Shown: positions 49,366 to 58,289 of the stretch, one piece after another | How the letters are laid out: every line of letters begins with the position of its first letter | Numbering within the stretch: the stretch's first letter is position 1 | Assembly: GCA_017476665.1 (NCBI GenBank) | Contig: JAFUZJ010000030.1 | Coordinates: forward strand, 1-64,000 | Reading direction: 5' to 3' | Source: Lachnospiraceae bacterium | GTDB lineage: Bacteria > Bacillota > Clostridia > Lachnospirales > Lachnospiraceae | DNA: 64,000 nt | The notes under the pieces: model-generated | The model's database searches: none | What the model was told of the DNA's origin: nothing | What the model saw: only the letters and a program-made list of their open reading frames with translations | Program-made: the position numbers and the translations under genes

Positions 49366-50003
49366 TACTACAGATCAGTGCCGGTCAGGGACCGGAAGAG
49401 TGTCAGAGAGCCGTGGGCGGAATCTATGAAGCGTTAAAAGCGGAATATTTGGATATCATGCTGCTTGCAGCGCGGAAAGGACGACCGGACGGCTGCTATC
49501 ATTCTATCCTGTTTGAAACATCCGAAGACTTGTCAGGTCTGGAGGGGACAATGCTTTGGATCTGCAAGAGCCCCTTCCGCCCCGGACACAAGCGTAAAAA
49601 CTGGTATGTGGATGTGAGTGTGATCCCGGAGGCAGAGGAAGTGGATGATACGCTGGATGAGAGCAGTTATCGCATCGAGAAATTTCACTGCGGCGGAAAC
49701 GGCGGTCAGAACGTGAACAAGGTGGAGACAGGTATACGCCTGATCCACCTTGCCACAGGAATCACAGTGACTGCCACGGAGGAGCGCAGCCAGTACCAGA
49801 ATAAGCGCAGGGCACTGCAGAAGCTGCAGGCAGTGCTGCGGGCAAACGGTGAGAGCGCAATCGCAAAGCAGACCAATCAGGCCTGGGCAGAGCATTACAA
49901 GATCGTGCGGGGAAACCCGGTGCGGTTGTATGAGGGGCTGGAATTCAAGAGAAAGATGGTCTCACAAGAAAAACTTTTGGAAAACTGTCATACCATGCTA
50001 TAA
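49362..50003 (+). CDS. prfH: Peptide chain release factor homologue PrfH
   Basis: 213 residues, much shorter than RF1/RF2 and without the stop-codon-reading domain 2 (no PxT or SPF motif). The catalytic GGQ is in HCGGNGGQNVNKVETGI, followed by the basic RSQYQNKRRAL segment shared with class I release factors. PrfH hydrolyses peptidyl-tRNA on ribosomes with damaged decoding centre. Coupled to rtcB by ATGA overlap, the standard operon for this repair pathway. Confidence 0.93.
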   Translation: MILQISAGQGPEECQRAVGGIYEALKAEYLDIMLLAARKGRPDGCYHSILFETSEDLSGLEGTMLWICKSPFRPGHKRKNWYVDVSVIPEAEEVDDTLDESSYRIEKFHCGGNGGQNVNKVETGIRLIHLATGITVTATEERSQYQNKRRALQKLQAVLRANGESAIAKQTNQAWAEHYKIVRGNPVRLYEGLEFKRKMVSQEKLLENCHTML

Positions 50004-50042
50004 TAAAAAAGTGAGGAAATCAAGTTCCCTATTTAGATAAAG

Positions 50043-50051
50043 TGGTATAAT
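50043..50051 (+). promoter_or_regulatory. Extended -10 promoter of the acetyltransferase gene
   Basis: TGGTATAAT, a perfect TATAAT with the TGN extension, 24 bases before the ATG. The -35 region is poor. Confidence 0.5.
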
Positions 50052-50074
50052 GCTTGAAAAGGAAAGGCAGCAAT

Positions 50075-50623
50075 ATGATAATTCATAAAGGAACAAAAGA
50101 GATTTGTACAAATAGACTGTTACTTAGAAGGTATAGATTGTCAGATGCAGCGGAAATGTTTGAACACTATGCCGACGATGAAAGAGTGACAAAGTATTTG
50201 TCATGGACGACATACAATAAAGCTTCAGACATAATCCCATTTTTAGAGATGGTCATTAAAGACTATGAAAATGAGAGCACATATCATTGGGCAATTGAAT
50301 ATGAAGATAAGATGATAGGTAGTATTTCTGTGATGGCGATAGATAATTTGCGCAATAACTGCGAGGTGGGATATTGCATTGGCTATGATTTTTGGAATAA
50401 AGGTATTACCAGTGAAGCATTGGCATCGGTTATTGCATTTTTATTTGAAGAAGTGGGAATGCACAGAATTATGGCAAAGCATGATATAGATAATCCTGCT
50501 TCGGGTGCAGTTATGAGGAAATGCGGAATGACTTATGAAGGAAGATTTAAGGAATACTATTTGCGTCATGATGGAACATATTCGGATGCTTTGGTATATG
50601 GGATTGTGAAAGAAAACAATTAA
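50075..50623 (+). CDS. GNAT-family N-acetyltransferase (RimJ/RimL-like)
   Basis: 182 residues from ATG 50075 after AGGAAAGG. The fold of RimJ/RimL type is seen: TNRLLLRRYRLSDAAEMFEHY at the N terminus, GYCIGYDFWNKGITSEAL (acetyl-CoA binding region) and NPASGAVMRKCGMTYEGRFKE at the C terminus. Acetylates an amine on a protein or small molecule; substrate unknown. The gene and its flanks are visibly more AT-rich than the neighbours (many AAA, AAT and ATA codons), suggesting recent acquisition. Confidence 0.88.
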   Translation: MIIHKGTKEICTNRLLLRRYRLSDAAEMFEHYADDERVTKYLSWTTYNKASDIIPFLEMVIKDYENESTYHWAIEYEDKMIGSISVMAIDNLRNNCEVGYCIGYDFWNKGITSEALASVIAFLFEEVGMHRIMAKHDIDNPASGAVMRKCGMTYEGRFKEYYLRHDGTYSDALVYGIVKENN

Positions 50624-50722
50624 ATTTCAACAATTAATCGATATATCAAAAAAGAAAGAGAGCAGGGGAATCCGTAAACTTTGCCATGTGTTGCATCCGG
50701 GAACAGAAAAGAAACCTTATAA

Positions 50723-50757
50723 TTGCGGGCACACCACTTAAGTGGCGCTGCCCGCAA
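50723..50757 (-). terminator. Hairpin overlapping the 3' end of the ABC operon
   Basis: TTGCGGGC (50723-50730) pairs with GCCCGCAA (50750-50757), and inside it CCACTTAAGTGG is a perfect palindrome. It overlaps the last codons of the minus-strand ABC gene. A short T-containing tract follows in that direction. The 100 bases between it and the acetyltransferase stop show nothing else. Confidence 0.6.
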
Positions 50758-52648
50758 ACTGTGTCATATACAGATTGTAATAGCTTCCCTTTTTCTCCAG
50801 CAATTCCTGATGATTGCCCATTTCTACCACGCGCCCCTTATCCATCACCACGATCTTATCCGCATCCTGAATGGTAGAGAGGCGGTGGGCGATAATGAGG
50901 CTGGTGCGGTTCTGCATCAGCTTGACCATAGCGTCCTGGATATTTTTCTCCGTTCGGGTATCCACGGAGGAAGTGGCTTCGTCCAGGATCAGGATCTTCG
51001 GATCGGCCAGCACGGCACGGGCAATGGTGAGGAGCTGCCTTTGTCCCTGGGAGAGATGGGCGCCGGCCTGGATCAGCACGGTTTGAAATCCCTGGGGGAG
51101 CCGTTTGATGAAGCGGTGACAGTTACTCATCTGTGCTGCGTGCAGGAGGGCTTCCTCGGAAGCCTCCGGGTTGGCGTATTTGATGTTATTTTCTATAGTG
51201 TCAGTGAACAGCACGGTATCTTGCAACACGATGGCTGTATTGTGGCGCAGAAAATCCCGCTTCAGGTGCTGAATATTGACGCCGTCAATGAGAATTTCGC
51301 CGGAGTCCAGCCCATAGAAACGCATAAGCAGGTTGACAACGGTGGTCTTGCCGCTGCCGGTAGCGCCCACCAGGGCAATTTTCTGACCGGGTTTTACGGT
51401 GAGGTTAAAATCCTGTAAAACAGGTGTACCCGGCACGTAGGAAAAATTCACATCACGGAAAATGATTTCGCCCTTGACGTCGGAGAGTTCCCGGTCGCCG
51501 CTGTTATCCTCATTTGGCTGATCCATCAGTTCGAAGATCCGTTCCGCGCCGGCCACGGCGGTTTGGAGGCTGCCGTAGAGCTGGGCAATCTCGTTGATGG
51601 GGCGGGAGAACTGCTTTGCATAAATGATGAAAGCGGAGATCACACCCACCGTGATCAGACCCTTCAGCGCAAAATAACCGCCGAATGCCGATACGATCAC
51701 GAAACCGATATTGGAGATGCAGTTCATGAGAGGTCCCATGGAGCCACCCAGGATCTCTGCACGGATGCTGACTTTGGTGAGTTCGTCAGAGGTCCTGTTG
51801 AACTCGTCTATCACATCTTCCTGTTTGTTGTAGGCCACGATGGAGCGGTAGCCGGTGATCATTTCCTCGGCATGCCCGTTCAGCTGTCCCAGGACCTGTG
51901 AGCGCTTGCGGTATACCTTGCGCATGACGGTAGACATTTGTTTGGTCACAAACACAGTGATGACCACCGTGATCATCGTGATCAAAGTGAGCTGCCAGCA
52001 GTAACGGAACATCAAAGCGACGGTGCCGATGATGGTAAGTACGCCGGAAAACAGCGACCCCATGCTCTGAGAGATGGAGGTGGAGATATTTTCCACGTCA
52101 TTGGTCATGCGGCTCATCAGGTCGCCGCCGGAATGGGTGTCCAGATAGGGAATGGACAGGTTGTCTATTTTTTCAAATAAATCATGTCGCATCCGGCGTA
52201 CGATCCGCTGGCTCAAATGGGCGGACAGATAAGTCTGGCCCAGAGTACAGAGGGTGCTGACCAGATAGACTGCAAAGAGTTTGATCAGCAAAGGGTTCAG
52301 TTTATTCCAGCTTCTCGCCAGGATCAGGTCAATACCGTCGCCCTGCAGCGCAGGGGCGGCGAGGGCGGTGAGTGTGACCAGGATCACGCAGAATAGAAGT
52401 CCCAGCAGAAGCAGTTTTTCGGCCCGCAGATAGGCTGCCAGGCGCTTCATGGTATGGGAGGCGTCCTTGGCTTTTTCCACAGGCTGAGCAAACGCCGCAC
52501 TGGGACCGCCGCGGCGTTTGCCGTTAAAATTCACGGTAGGGGCGGCATTGCCGGCAGCAGCGTTCTGACTTTTAAATTGGTAAGACTTTCCGCCGCCGGT
52601 TTCGAATCCTGCGGGCAGACCGTTTTTTACGTCTTTTGTCTGATCCAT
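50738..52648 (-). CDS. ABC exporter half-transporter, catalytically complete subunit
   Basis: 636 residues. An N-terminal cytoplasmic extension of about 75 residues, rich in Gly, Asn and Ala, precedes the six-helix exporter domain (about 75-380). The nucleotide-binding domain follows: Walker A GATGSGKTTVVN, signature LSQGQRQ, Walker B ILILDEATSSVD with the catalytic Glu, and switch His in IIAHRLST. AAGGAGGG precedes the ATG and overlaps the end of the neighbouring half-transporter, four bases away. The two form a heterodimer; exported substrate unknown (multidrug, lipid or peptide). Confidence 0.93.
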   Translation of the reverse strand: MDQTKDVKNGLPAGFETGGGKSYQFKSQNAAAGNAAPTVNFNGKRRGGPSAAFAQPVEKAKDASHTMKRLAAYLRAEKLLLLGLLFCVILVTLTALAAPALQGDGIDLILARSWNKLNPLLIKLFAVYLVSTLCTLGQTYLSAHLSQRIVRRMRHDLFEKIDNLSIPYLDTHSGGDLMSRMTNDVENISTSISQSMGSLFSGVLTIIGTVALMFRYCWQLTLITMITVVITVFVTKQMSTVMRKVYRKRSQVLGQLNGHAEEMITGYRSIVAYNKQEDVIDEFNRTSDELTKVSIRAEILGGSMGPLMNCISNIGFVIVSAFGGYFALKGLITVGVISAFIIYAKQFSRPINEIAQLYGSLQTAVAGAERIFELMDQPNEDNSGDRELSDVKGEIIFRDVNFSYVPGTPVLQDFNLTVKPGQKIALVGATGSGKTTVVNLLMRFYGLDSGEILIDGVNIQHLKRDFLRHNTAIVLQDTVLFTDTIENNIKYANPEASEEALLHAAQMSNCHRFIKRLPQGFQTVLIQAGAHLSQGQRQLLTIARAVLADPKILILDEATSSVDTRTEKNIQDAMVKLMQNRTSLIIAHRLSTIQDADKIVVMDKGRVVEMGNHQELLEKKGSYYNLYMTQFAGSAT

Positions 52649-52652
52649 CTGC

Positions 52653-54386
52653 TCAACCCTCCTTCAGCTGGGAATTGTAGATATCCCGATAGATGTCTGA
52701 TGTCTGTAACAGTTCTTCATGGGTGCCGTTTGCAACAATCTGTCCGCCATCCAGCACGATGATGTGATCCGCATTTCGGATCGAGGCGATCCGCTGTGCC
52801 ACGATCACTTTGGCGGTGTCCGGACAGGCAGCGTTCAGCGCCTGATACAACCGGCTTTCCGTCTGCAGATCCAGCGCATTGGTAGTGTCGTCAAAAATGA
52901 GCAGAGGCGCATCTTTCAGAATGGCCCTGGAGATGGAAATGCGCTGTTTCTGACCGCCGGAGAGGGAATGCCCGCCCTCGGTGACAAGGGTGTGATAACC
53001 CTCCTGGGCACGGCAGATAAAGTCGTCAGCCTGGGCAATCTCCGCCGCGGATTTGATGTCCCAGGGATCGGCGTTCCCACGCCCCCACCGGATATTTTCC
53101 GCAATGGTACGGGAGTAAAGTTCTGCTTTCTGCATGGCGATGGCGATATGACTGCGCAGGTCCTGCAACGGGTATTCCCGCAGATCCCTGCCGTTTAACA
53201 GGATATGTCCTTCCGTCACATCATAGAAGCGGGGGATCAGGTTCACCAGAGTGGATTTGCCGCTGCCGGTAGCACCGATGATGCCCAGCGTTTCCCCTTT
53301 TTTGATCGTAAGGCAGATGTCGGAGAGCACCTGCTCGGTGGTTTCGGGATAGGAGAAGGCAACATGGGAAAATTCCAAAGACTCGAATCGAAATTCCGCC
53401 TCGTCATTACCCTGTGTAATCCTGTGCTCTGCAAGCGCAGAAACTTGTGTGTCTTCACATTTCAGCACTTCATTTACCCGGTCCACGGAAGCTCTGGCGC
53501 GGGTGAAGGTCTGAAAAATATTGGCCATGAAAGTGACGCTGTGCAGGATCATGGCAATGTAGGTCAGAGCTGCCATGATCTGACCGGAGGTCATATCGCC
53601 GCCCATGCGGATCGTGTATCCGCCCACATAGAGGATCGCGACGATGCAGAGGTTCAGCACAATATTCATGCAGGGCGCCATGAAGGCAAGCAGTGTCTGT
53701 ACCCGCAGGTTGATGCTGCAGAGTGCGTCATTGGTCCGGTCAAAATGAACCAGTTCATAGGCTTCTTTGACATAGGCTTTCACCACTCTGGCGCCGGCGA
53801 TGTTTTCCTGCAGACAGTGGTTCACATCGTCCAGTTTCTGCTGTACCACAGCGAAGAGAGGGGATGCTTTTTTTAAGAAGAATACGACAAAAAATAAGAT
53901 AAATGGAAGCCCGCAGGCTGCCACCAGCGCAAAGCGGGGAGATTGCAGGTACAGCATAAAGATACCGCCGGCAAACATGATGGAACTGCGCACTACACCG
54001 CGCACGGACAGCGTGACCATCTGCTGGATCTGTGTGATATCACTGACCAGACGGGTGATCAGGGAGCCGGTTGAAAAGCGGTCGGTCTGTTCAAAGGAAA
54101 GGTTCATGATCCTGGCAAAAAGATCCTTGCGCAGGTCGTTCCCGAACTGCTGGGAAGCCAGGTTTGCGAACACACCGCACATGACGCCGCTGAAGCCGCC
54201 GAACAGAACTAACAGGATCATGCGGATTCCTTCGTCCAGAACTACGCGCAGGTCCTGTTTCAGAACGCCCTCGTCCACAATGGTCGCCATCATATGAGGC
54301 TGGATCAGGTCCATACTGATCTCACCCACCATAAAGAGCGGTGCCAGAACGCAGAATATCCAGTATTTTTTTAAGTATTTCAGCAT
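52653..54386 (-). CDS. ABC exporter half-transporter with degenerate ATP site
   Basis: 577 residues, exporter domain (about 1-310) then nucleotide-binding domain. Walker A is GATGSGKSTLVN and the signature LSGGQKQ is intact, but Walker B reads LLIFDDTTNALD, with Asp in place of the catalytic Glu, and the switch His is replaced by Gln in IVAQRIAS. This is the usual pattern of heterodimeric exporters, in which one of the two composite ATP sites hydrolyses slowly. First gene of the pair; the promoter lies at 54444-54473. Confidence 0.93.
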   Translation of the reverse strand: MLKYLKKYWIFCVLAPLFMVGEISMDLIQPHMMATIVDEGVLKQDLRVVLDEGIRMILLVLFGGFSGVMCGVFANLASQQFGNDLRKDLFARIMNLSFEQTDRFSTGSLITRLVSDITQIQQMVTLSVRGVVRSSIMFAGGIFMLYLQSPRFALVAACGLPFILFFVVFFLKKASPLFAVVQQKLDDVNHCLQENIAGARVVKAYVKEAYELVHFDRTNDALCSINLRVQTLLAFMAPCMNIVLNLCIVAILYVGGYTIRMGGDMTSGQIMAALTYIAMILHSVTFMANIFQTFTRARASVDRVNEVLKCEDTQVSALAEHRITQGNDEAEFRFESLEFSHVAFSYPETTEQVLSDICLTIKKGETLGIIGATGSGKSTLVNLIPRFYDVTEGHILLNGRDLREYPLQDLRSHIAIAMQKAELYSRTIAENIRWGRGNADPWDIKSAAEIAQADDFICRAQEGYHTLVTEGGHSLSGGQKQRISISRAILKDAPLLIFDDTTNALDLQTESRLYQALNAACPDTAKVIVAQRIASIRNADHIIVLDGGQIVANGTHEELLQTSDIYRDIYNSQLKEG

Positions 54387-54443
54387 GTTATCGTCCCCCG
54401 GATGTCATATGGTCATGTCGATAGGAGTATTTATTTCATTCCT

Positions 54444-54473
54444 ATTTTACAATAGAAAAATCAGAAATGTAAA
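54444..54473 (-). promoter_or_regulatory. Promoter of the ABC exporter operon
   Basis: Minus strand -35 TTTACA (54468-54473), 18-base spacer, -10 TAAAAT (54444-54449). About 60 bases before the start codon. Confidence 0.6.
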
Positions 54474-54537
54474 CAAAAGAATGGATTTCTGCCGGAAAAT
54501 AGATTACAATAGAGGGCAGCGGAGAGGAGTGAGGAAA

Positions 54538-54708
54538 ATGCCGACAGATCCGGTAATGCTGCTCAGTTTTGTGAATCTGAAGCTGAGAGATTTTTATGGA
54601 AGCCTGGATGCGATGTGTGATGATCTGGATGCGGACAGACAGCAGATCGTAGACCGTCTGGCTGCGATTGATTATCATTACGATGAGAAGCGAAATCAGT
54701 TTGTGTGA
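54538..54708 (+). CDS. DUF4250 small protein
   Basis: 56 residues from ATG 54538, after GGAGTGAGG. The sequence DPVMLLSFVNLKLRDFYGSL, LCDDLD-type centre (AMCDDLDADRQQI) and IDYHYDEKRNQFV end is the conserved DUF4250 pattern of Clostridia, predicted as a compact helical protein resembling a helix-turn-helix. No known function. It is 21 bases before the ASKHA protein gene and probably shares its transcript. Confidence 0.85.
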   Translation: MPTDPVMLLSFVNLKLRDFYGSLDAMCDDLDADRQQIVDRLAAIDYHYDEKRNQFV

Positions 54709-54729
54709 GGACCATGCAGGGAGTTGGGA

Positions 54730-56073
54730 ATGGCAGGAGCGGAAAACAGCATAGCATATGGCATGGAAAACAGAATAGGCACAAGGTGTCAGGTCTGCAT
54801 CGGGTGCGGACGGTGTCTGACGGATGAGGCGACGCAGAAGAAACTGCGCGTGGTGATGACCGGATCAGAGAAGCTGGGGCTTGGGGCGGCTGTGGAACCT
54901 TTTGTGTACACGGAACGAACCGAAGGCATGCGGCTGGTGACGGCGGATATCGGCACCACAACCATCGCGATGCAGCTTTATGCTGCGGATGGCAGCGTGG
55001 AGGCGGAGTTTTCCTGTGTCAATCCGCAGGTGCGGTACGGTGCGGACGTGCTCTCACGGATACAGGCAGCGCAGGATGCGGTGCGAAATGCGGCGGACGA
55101 CATGGATGCGGGTGCGGCGCAGATTATGAGAAATATGGTCATCGGGAAACTGGAAGAAGGTCTTGCGGAATTTCAGGCGAGGCTGCGCCCCGAGGAAACG
55201 CTTTTTATGGTGCTGGCGGGTAATACCACGATGGGGTATCTGCTGCTGGGCTATGATACGGAGGAACTGGGGCATGCTCCTTTTGCCGCCGGACATCTGG
55301 AGGCACAGGAGACGGAGATCGCAGGGGTAAGAACCTTTGTTTTTCCGGGATTGTCGGCTTTTGTGGGCGGCGATATCATGGCGGGTATGTATGCCTGCGG
55401 TCTGAAAGAGCGGGAGGAAGTTACGCTGCTGATCGATCTGGGAACCAACGGTGAGATGGTGTTGGGAAACAGGGAGCGGCAGATTGCCTGTGCAACCGCA
55501 GCAGGACCGGCTTTTGAAGGCGGTGTGAACCGTGGAATCTGGGGGGCGGATATGGTACATCTGCTTGCCGGGCTGCGCAAGGCAGATCTGATGGATGAGA
55601 CAGGGCTTTTGGCGGATCCTTATTTTGACAGTGGTATTCTGATCGGAGATGTGCATGTCACGCAGGAATCTGTCCGGGCGGTGCAGCTGGCAAAAGGAGC
55701 GATCGGAGCCGGTATCCGGATCCTGTTGAAGGAATATGGTCTTGTGTCCGGGCAGTCTGACGGCGAAGGTGCGGAAGATTATACCGGCGTAGACAGGGTA
55801 ATCCTGGCAGGAGGCTTTGGCTATTATCAGACACCGGAGGATGCAGCGTGTATCGGACTGTTACCCAGGGAGCTGGCAGCCAAAACGATTTCGGGCGGAA
55901 ATACTGCGTTAGCAGGTGCGCTGCGTTTGGGGCGGGAGCTGCTGAAAGAGAATCAACAAACCGCAGAAGGGATAGAAAAGCGGTTGCAGCCGGGGGAGAC
56001 CAAAGTGTTAAATCTGGCAGAGCATCCGGATTTTGAGTCGCTCTATCTGGAACACATGGAGTTTGCTTGGTAA
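54730..56073 (+). CDS. ASKHA-fold DUF4445 protein (corrinoid-activator-like) without ferredoxin domain
   Basis: 447 residues from ATG 54730 after GGGAG. The N-terminal 30 residues contain CQVCIGCGRC, a possible small Fe-S or metal site. The rest is the ASKHA ATPase-like fold found in RACo, the reductive activator of corrinoid proteins: TADIGTTTIAMQLY (phosphate 1), NPQVRYGADVLSRI, LLIDLGTNGEMVLG (phosphate 2), and ILAGGFGYYQ (adenosine). The N-terminal 2Fe-2S ferredoxin and linker domains of full RACo are lacking, so the protein needs another electron donor if it is an activator. No methyltransferase or corrinoid gene is near. Confidence 0.8.
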   Translation: MAGAENSIAYGMENRIGTRCQVCIGCGRCLTDEATQKKLRVVMTGSEKLGLGAAVEPFVYTERTEGMRLVTADIGTTTIAMQLYAADGSVEAEFSCVNPQVRYGADVLSRIQAAQDAVRNAADDMDAGAAQIMRNMVIGKLEEGLAEFQARLRPEETLFMVLAGNTTMGYLLLGYDTEELGHAPFAAGHLEAQETEIAGVRTFVFPGLSAFVGGDIMAGMYACGLKEREEVTLLIDLGTNGEMVLGNRERQIACATAAGPAFEGGVNRGIWGADMVHLLAGLRKADLMDETGLLADPYFDSGILIGDVHVTQESVRAVQLAKGAIGAGIRILLKEYGLVSGQSDGEGAEDYTGVDRVILAGGFGYYQTPEDAACIGLLPRELAAKTISGGNTALAGALRLGRELLKENQQTAEGIEKRLQPGETKVLNLAEHPDFESLYLEHMEFAW

Positions 56074-56145
56074 GAGCATACGCATGTGCATAAGGCGGAA
56101 GACTGTATCATAAGCTTGTAGTGACAGGGCAGACAATGGTGCAGT

Positions 56146-56874
56146 ATGAATAAAATAAAGAAAATGAAAACGGCGATGATCCTGTTGGTGATAAGTATAC
56201 TGATCGGATTGTCGCTTTTTATAATTGGCACACCCGTGCAAAAGGCAGAAGATGCAGGGGTGATCGCCGTATCCGGGGAGGCAGCGGAGAATCGGAAGGG
56301 ACAGTCCCCGGACCAGGAGATCAAAAAGATTGCACTGACTTTTGATGACGGTCCGCATCCATTTTATACGGAACAACTGTTGGATGGATTGCAGGAGCGC
56401 GGCGTAAAGGTGACGTTTTTTGTCACCGGGGAACATGCAGCGCTGCATCCGGAGGTGATAAAGCGGATGCAGGAGGAGGGGCATCTTATCGGCAATCATA
56501 CCTATAGTCATATGCAGCTTCGCAAGGATAACAGAGAAGCGTTTAAACGGGAACTGGTACAGACCAATGAGGTCATCCGGGAGATCACCGGGGAGGAGCC
56601 CCTGTTCGTCCGGCCACCGTACGGCAGCTGGGACAAGAGCTTTGAAAAGGAACTGAATCTGTTTCCGGTACTTTGGACGGTGGATCCGCTGGACTGGTGC
56701 TCTCATAATGTGTCCAGTGTCACCGGCCGGATCGTGGGACATGTAAAGGAAAATGACATTATTCTGATGCATGACTATTATGAATCCACGGTGACGGCAG
56801 CTCTGCAGGTGGTGGATGCCCTGCAGGCGGAAGGGTATACCTTTGTTACGGTGGATGAGATTTTGTTTGACTGA
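56146..56874 (+). CDS. NodB-type polysaccharide deacetylase
   Basis: 242 residues. A membrane anchor or signal (about residues 10-28, MILLVISILIGLSLFIIG) puts the enzyme outside the cell. The NodB motifs are all present: TFDDGPH (catalytic base and metal Asp), HTYSH (metal His pair, in GNHTYSHMQL), RPPYGS, DPLDW and ILMHDYY. Removes N- or O-acetyl groups from peptidoglycan, chitin-like or xylan polymers; peptidoglycan is the usual target in this branch. Start could be ATG 56146 or 56164; neither has a strong ribosome binding site. Confidence 0.92.
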   Translation: MNKIKKMKTAMILLVISILIGLSLFIIGTPVQKAEDAGVIAVSGEAAENRKGQSPDQEIKKIALTFDDGPHPFYTEQLLDGLQERGVKVTFFVTGEHAALHPEVIKRMQEEGHLIGNHTYSHMQLRKDNREAFKRELVQTNEVIREITGEEPLFVRPPYGSWDKSFEKELNLFPVLWTVDPLDWCSHNVSSVTGRIVGHVKENDIILMHDYYESTVTAALQVVDALQAEGYTFVTVDEILFD

Positions 56875-56876
56875 CT

Positions 56877-56905
56877 TTGACTTTCCTTTGGGCGCGTGAT
56901 ATGAT
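56877..56905 (+). promoter_or_regulatory. Promoter of rarA
   Basis: -35 TTGACT (56877-56882), 17-base spacer, -10 TATGAT (56900-56905), both five of six; starts just after the deacetylase stop. Confidence 0.75.
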
Positions 56906-56957
56906 AACAGAAAATACTGATTTGCGTAATGCGTCTTAGGATCAGGAGAGAGTTACC

Positions 56958-58289
56958 ATGGACTTGTTTGAATATATGAGAAGTACCAATATGGAGAAGG
57001 AGTCGCCGTTGGCGGCGCGGATGCGTCCCCGCACCCTGGATGAGGTGGTGGGGCAGGAGCATATTATCGGGAAGGACAAGCTGCTGTATCGCGCCATTCA
57101 GGCGGACAAGATCAGTTCGGTCATTTTTTACGGGCCGCCCGGTACGGGAAAGACAACCCTGGCCAAAGTGATCGCGAATACCACCAGCGCGGAGTTTACT
57201 CAGATCAATGCCACTGTCGCCGGCAAGAAAGACATGGAGGAGGTTGTGGCAAAGGCGAAGGATGTGCAGGGAATGTACGGGAAGCGCACGATCCTGTTTA
57301 TCGACGAGATCCATCGTTTTAACAAGAGTCAGCAGGATTATCTGCTGCCGTTTGTGGAGGACGGTACGGTCATTCTGATCGGGGCGACCACAGAGAATCC
57401 CTATTTTGAGGTGAACGGTGCGTTGATCTCCAGATCCATCATTTTTGAGTTGAAACCGATTCCGAAAGAAGCGGTCAAAGAGCTTTTGAAAAAGGCGGTT
57501 TATGACGAAGAACGTGGCATGGGAAGCTATCAGGCTGAAATCGATGAGGAGGCGTTGGAGTTTTTGGCGGACATCTCCGGCGGAGATGCCAGACATGCGC
57601 TGAACGCTATTGAACTGGGCATCATGACCACGGAGCGGAGTGCGGACGGCAAGATCCATATCACATTGGAGGTTGCGCAGGAATGTATTCAGAAGCGGGC
57701 AGTCCGATATGACAAAAACGGGGACAATCATTACGACACTATCTCTGCCTTTATCAAGAGTATGCGGGGATCGGACCCGGACGCGGCGGTGTATTATCTC
57801 GCGCGGATGCTGTATGCGGGGGAGAGCGTGACATTTATCGCAAGGCGGATCATGATCTGTGCGTCGGAGGATGTGGGAAATGCAGACCCCCAGGCGCTCG
57901 TGGTTGCCACAAATGCGTCGCTGGCGGTGGAACGGGTTGGCATGCCGGAGGCACAGATCATCTTGTCGCAGGCGGCCGCCTATGTGGCGTGTGCGCCTAA
58001 ATCCAATGCCAGCTGTGTGGCCATTGACCGGGCCATGGCGGAGGTGGCAAAGAGCGGGAATCTTCCCATTCCGACCCATTTGCAGGATGCACATTATAAG
58101 GGGGCGGCTAAATTGGGACATGGCATCGGTTATAAGTACGCTCATGATTATCCGAATCACTATGTGGAGCAGCAGTATCTGCCTTATGAATTAAAAGGAA
58201 ACGAATTCTATGAACCCACGGGCAACGGGTACGAACAGAAGATCAGGGAGCATATGAGCCGCCTGAAAAAAGAGGCTAGGCATGAATAA
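56958..58289 (+). CDS. rarA: RarA/MgsA replication-associated recombination ATPase
   Basis: 443 residues. AAA+ core with Walker A GPPGTGKTTLAK, Walker B ILFIDEIHRFNKSQQD and sensor region GATTENPYFEVN, then the tetramerisation domain (SFIKSMRGSDPDAAVYYLARML, NADPQALVVA) typical of RarA/Mgs1/WRNIP1. Acts at stalled replication forks. Start ATG 56958 after AGGAGAGAG. Overlaps the AraC regulator gene by 8 bases. Confidence 0.96.
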   Translation: MDLFEYMRSTNMEKESPLAARMRPRTLDEVVGQEHIIGKDKLLYRAIQADKISSVIFYGPPGTGKTTLAKVIANTTSAEFTQINATVAGKKDMEEVVAKAKDVQGMYGKRTILFIDEIHRFNKSQQDYLLPFVEDGTVILIGATTENPYFEVNGALISRSIIFELKPIPKEAVKELLKKAVYDEERGMGSYQAEIDEEALEFLADISGGDARHALNAIELGIMTTERSADGKIHITLEVAQECIQKRAVRYDKNGDNHYDTISAFIKSMRGSDPDAAVYYLARMLYAGESVTFIARRIMICASEDVGNADPQALVVATNASLAVERVGMPEAQIILSQAAAYVACAPKSNASCVAIDRAMAEVAKSGNLPIPTHLQDAHYKGAAKLGHGIGYKYAHDYPNHYVEQQYLPYELKGNEFYEPTGNGYEQKIREHMSRLKKEARHE

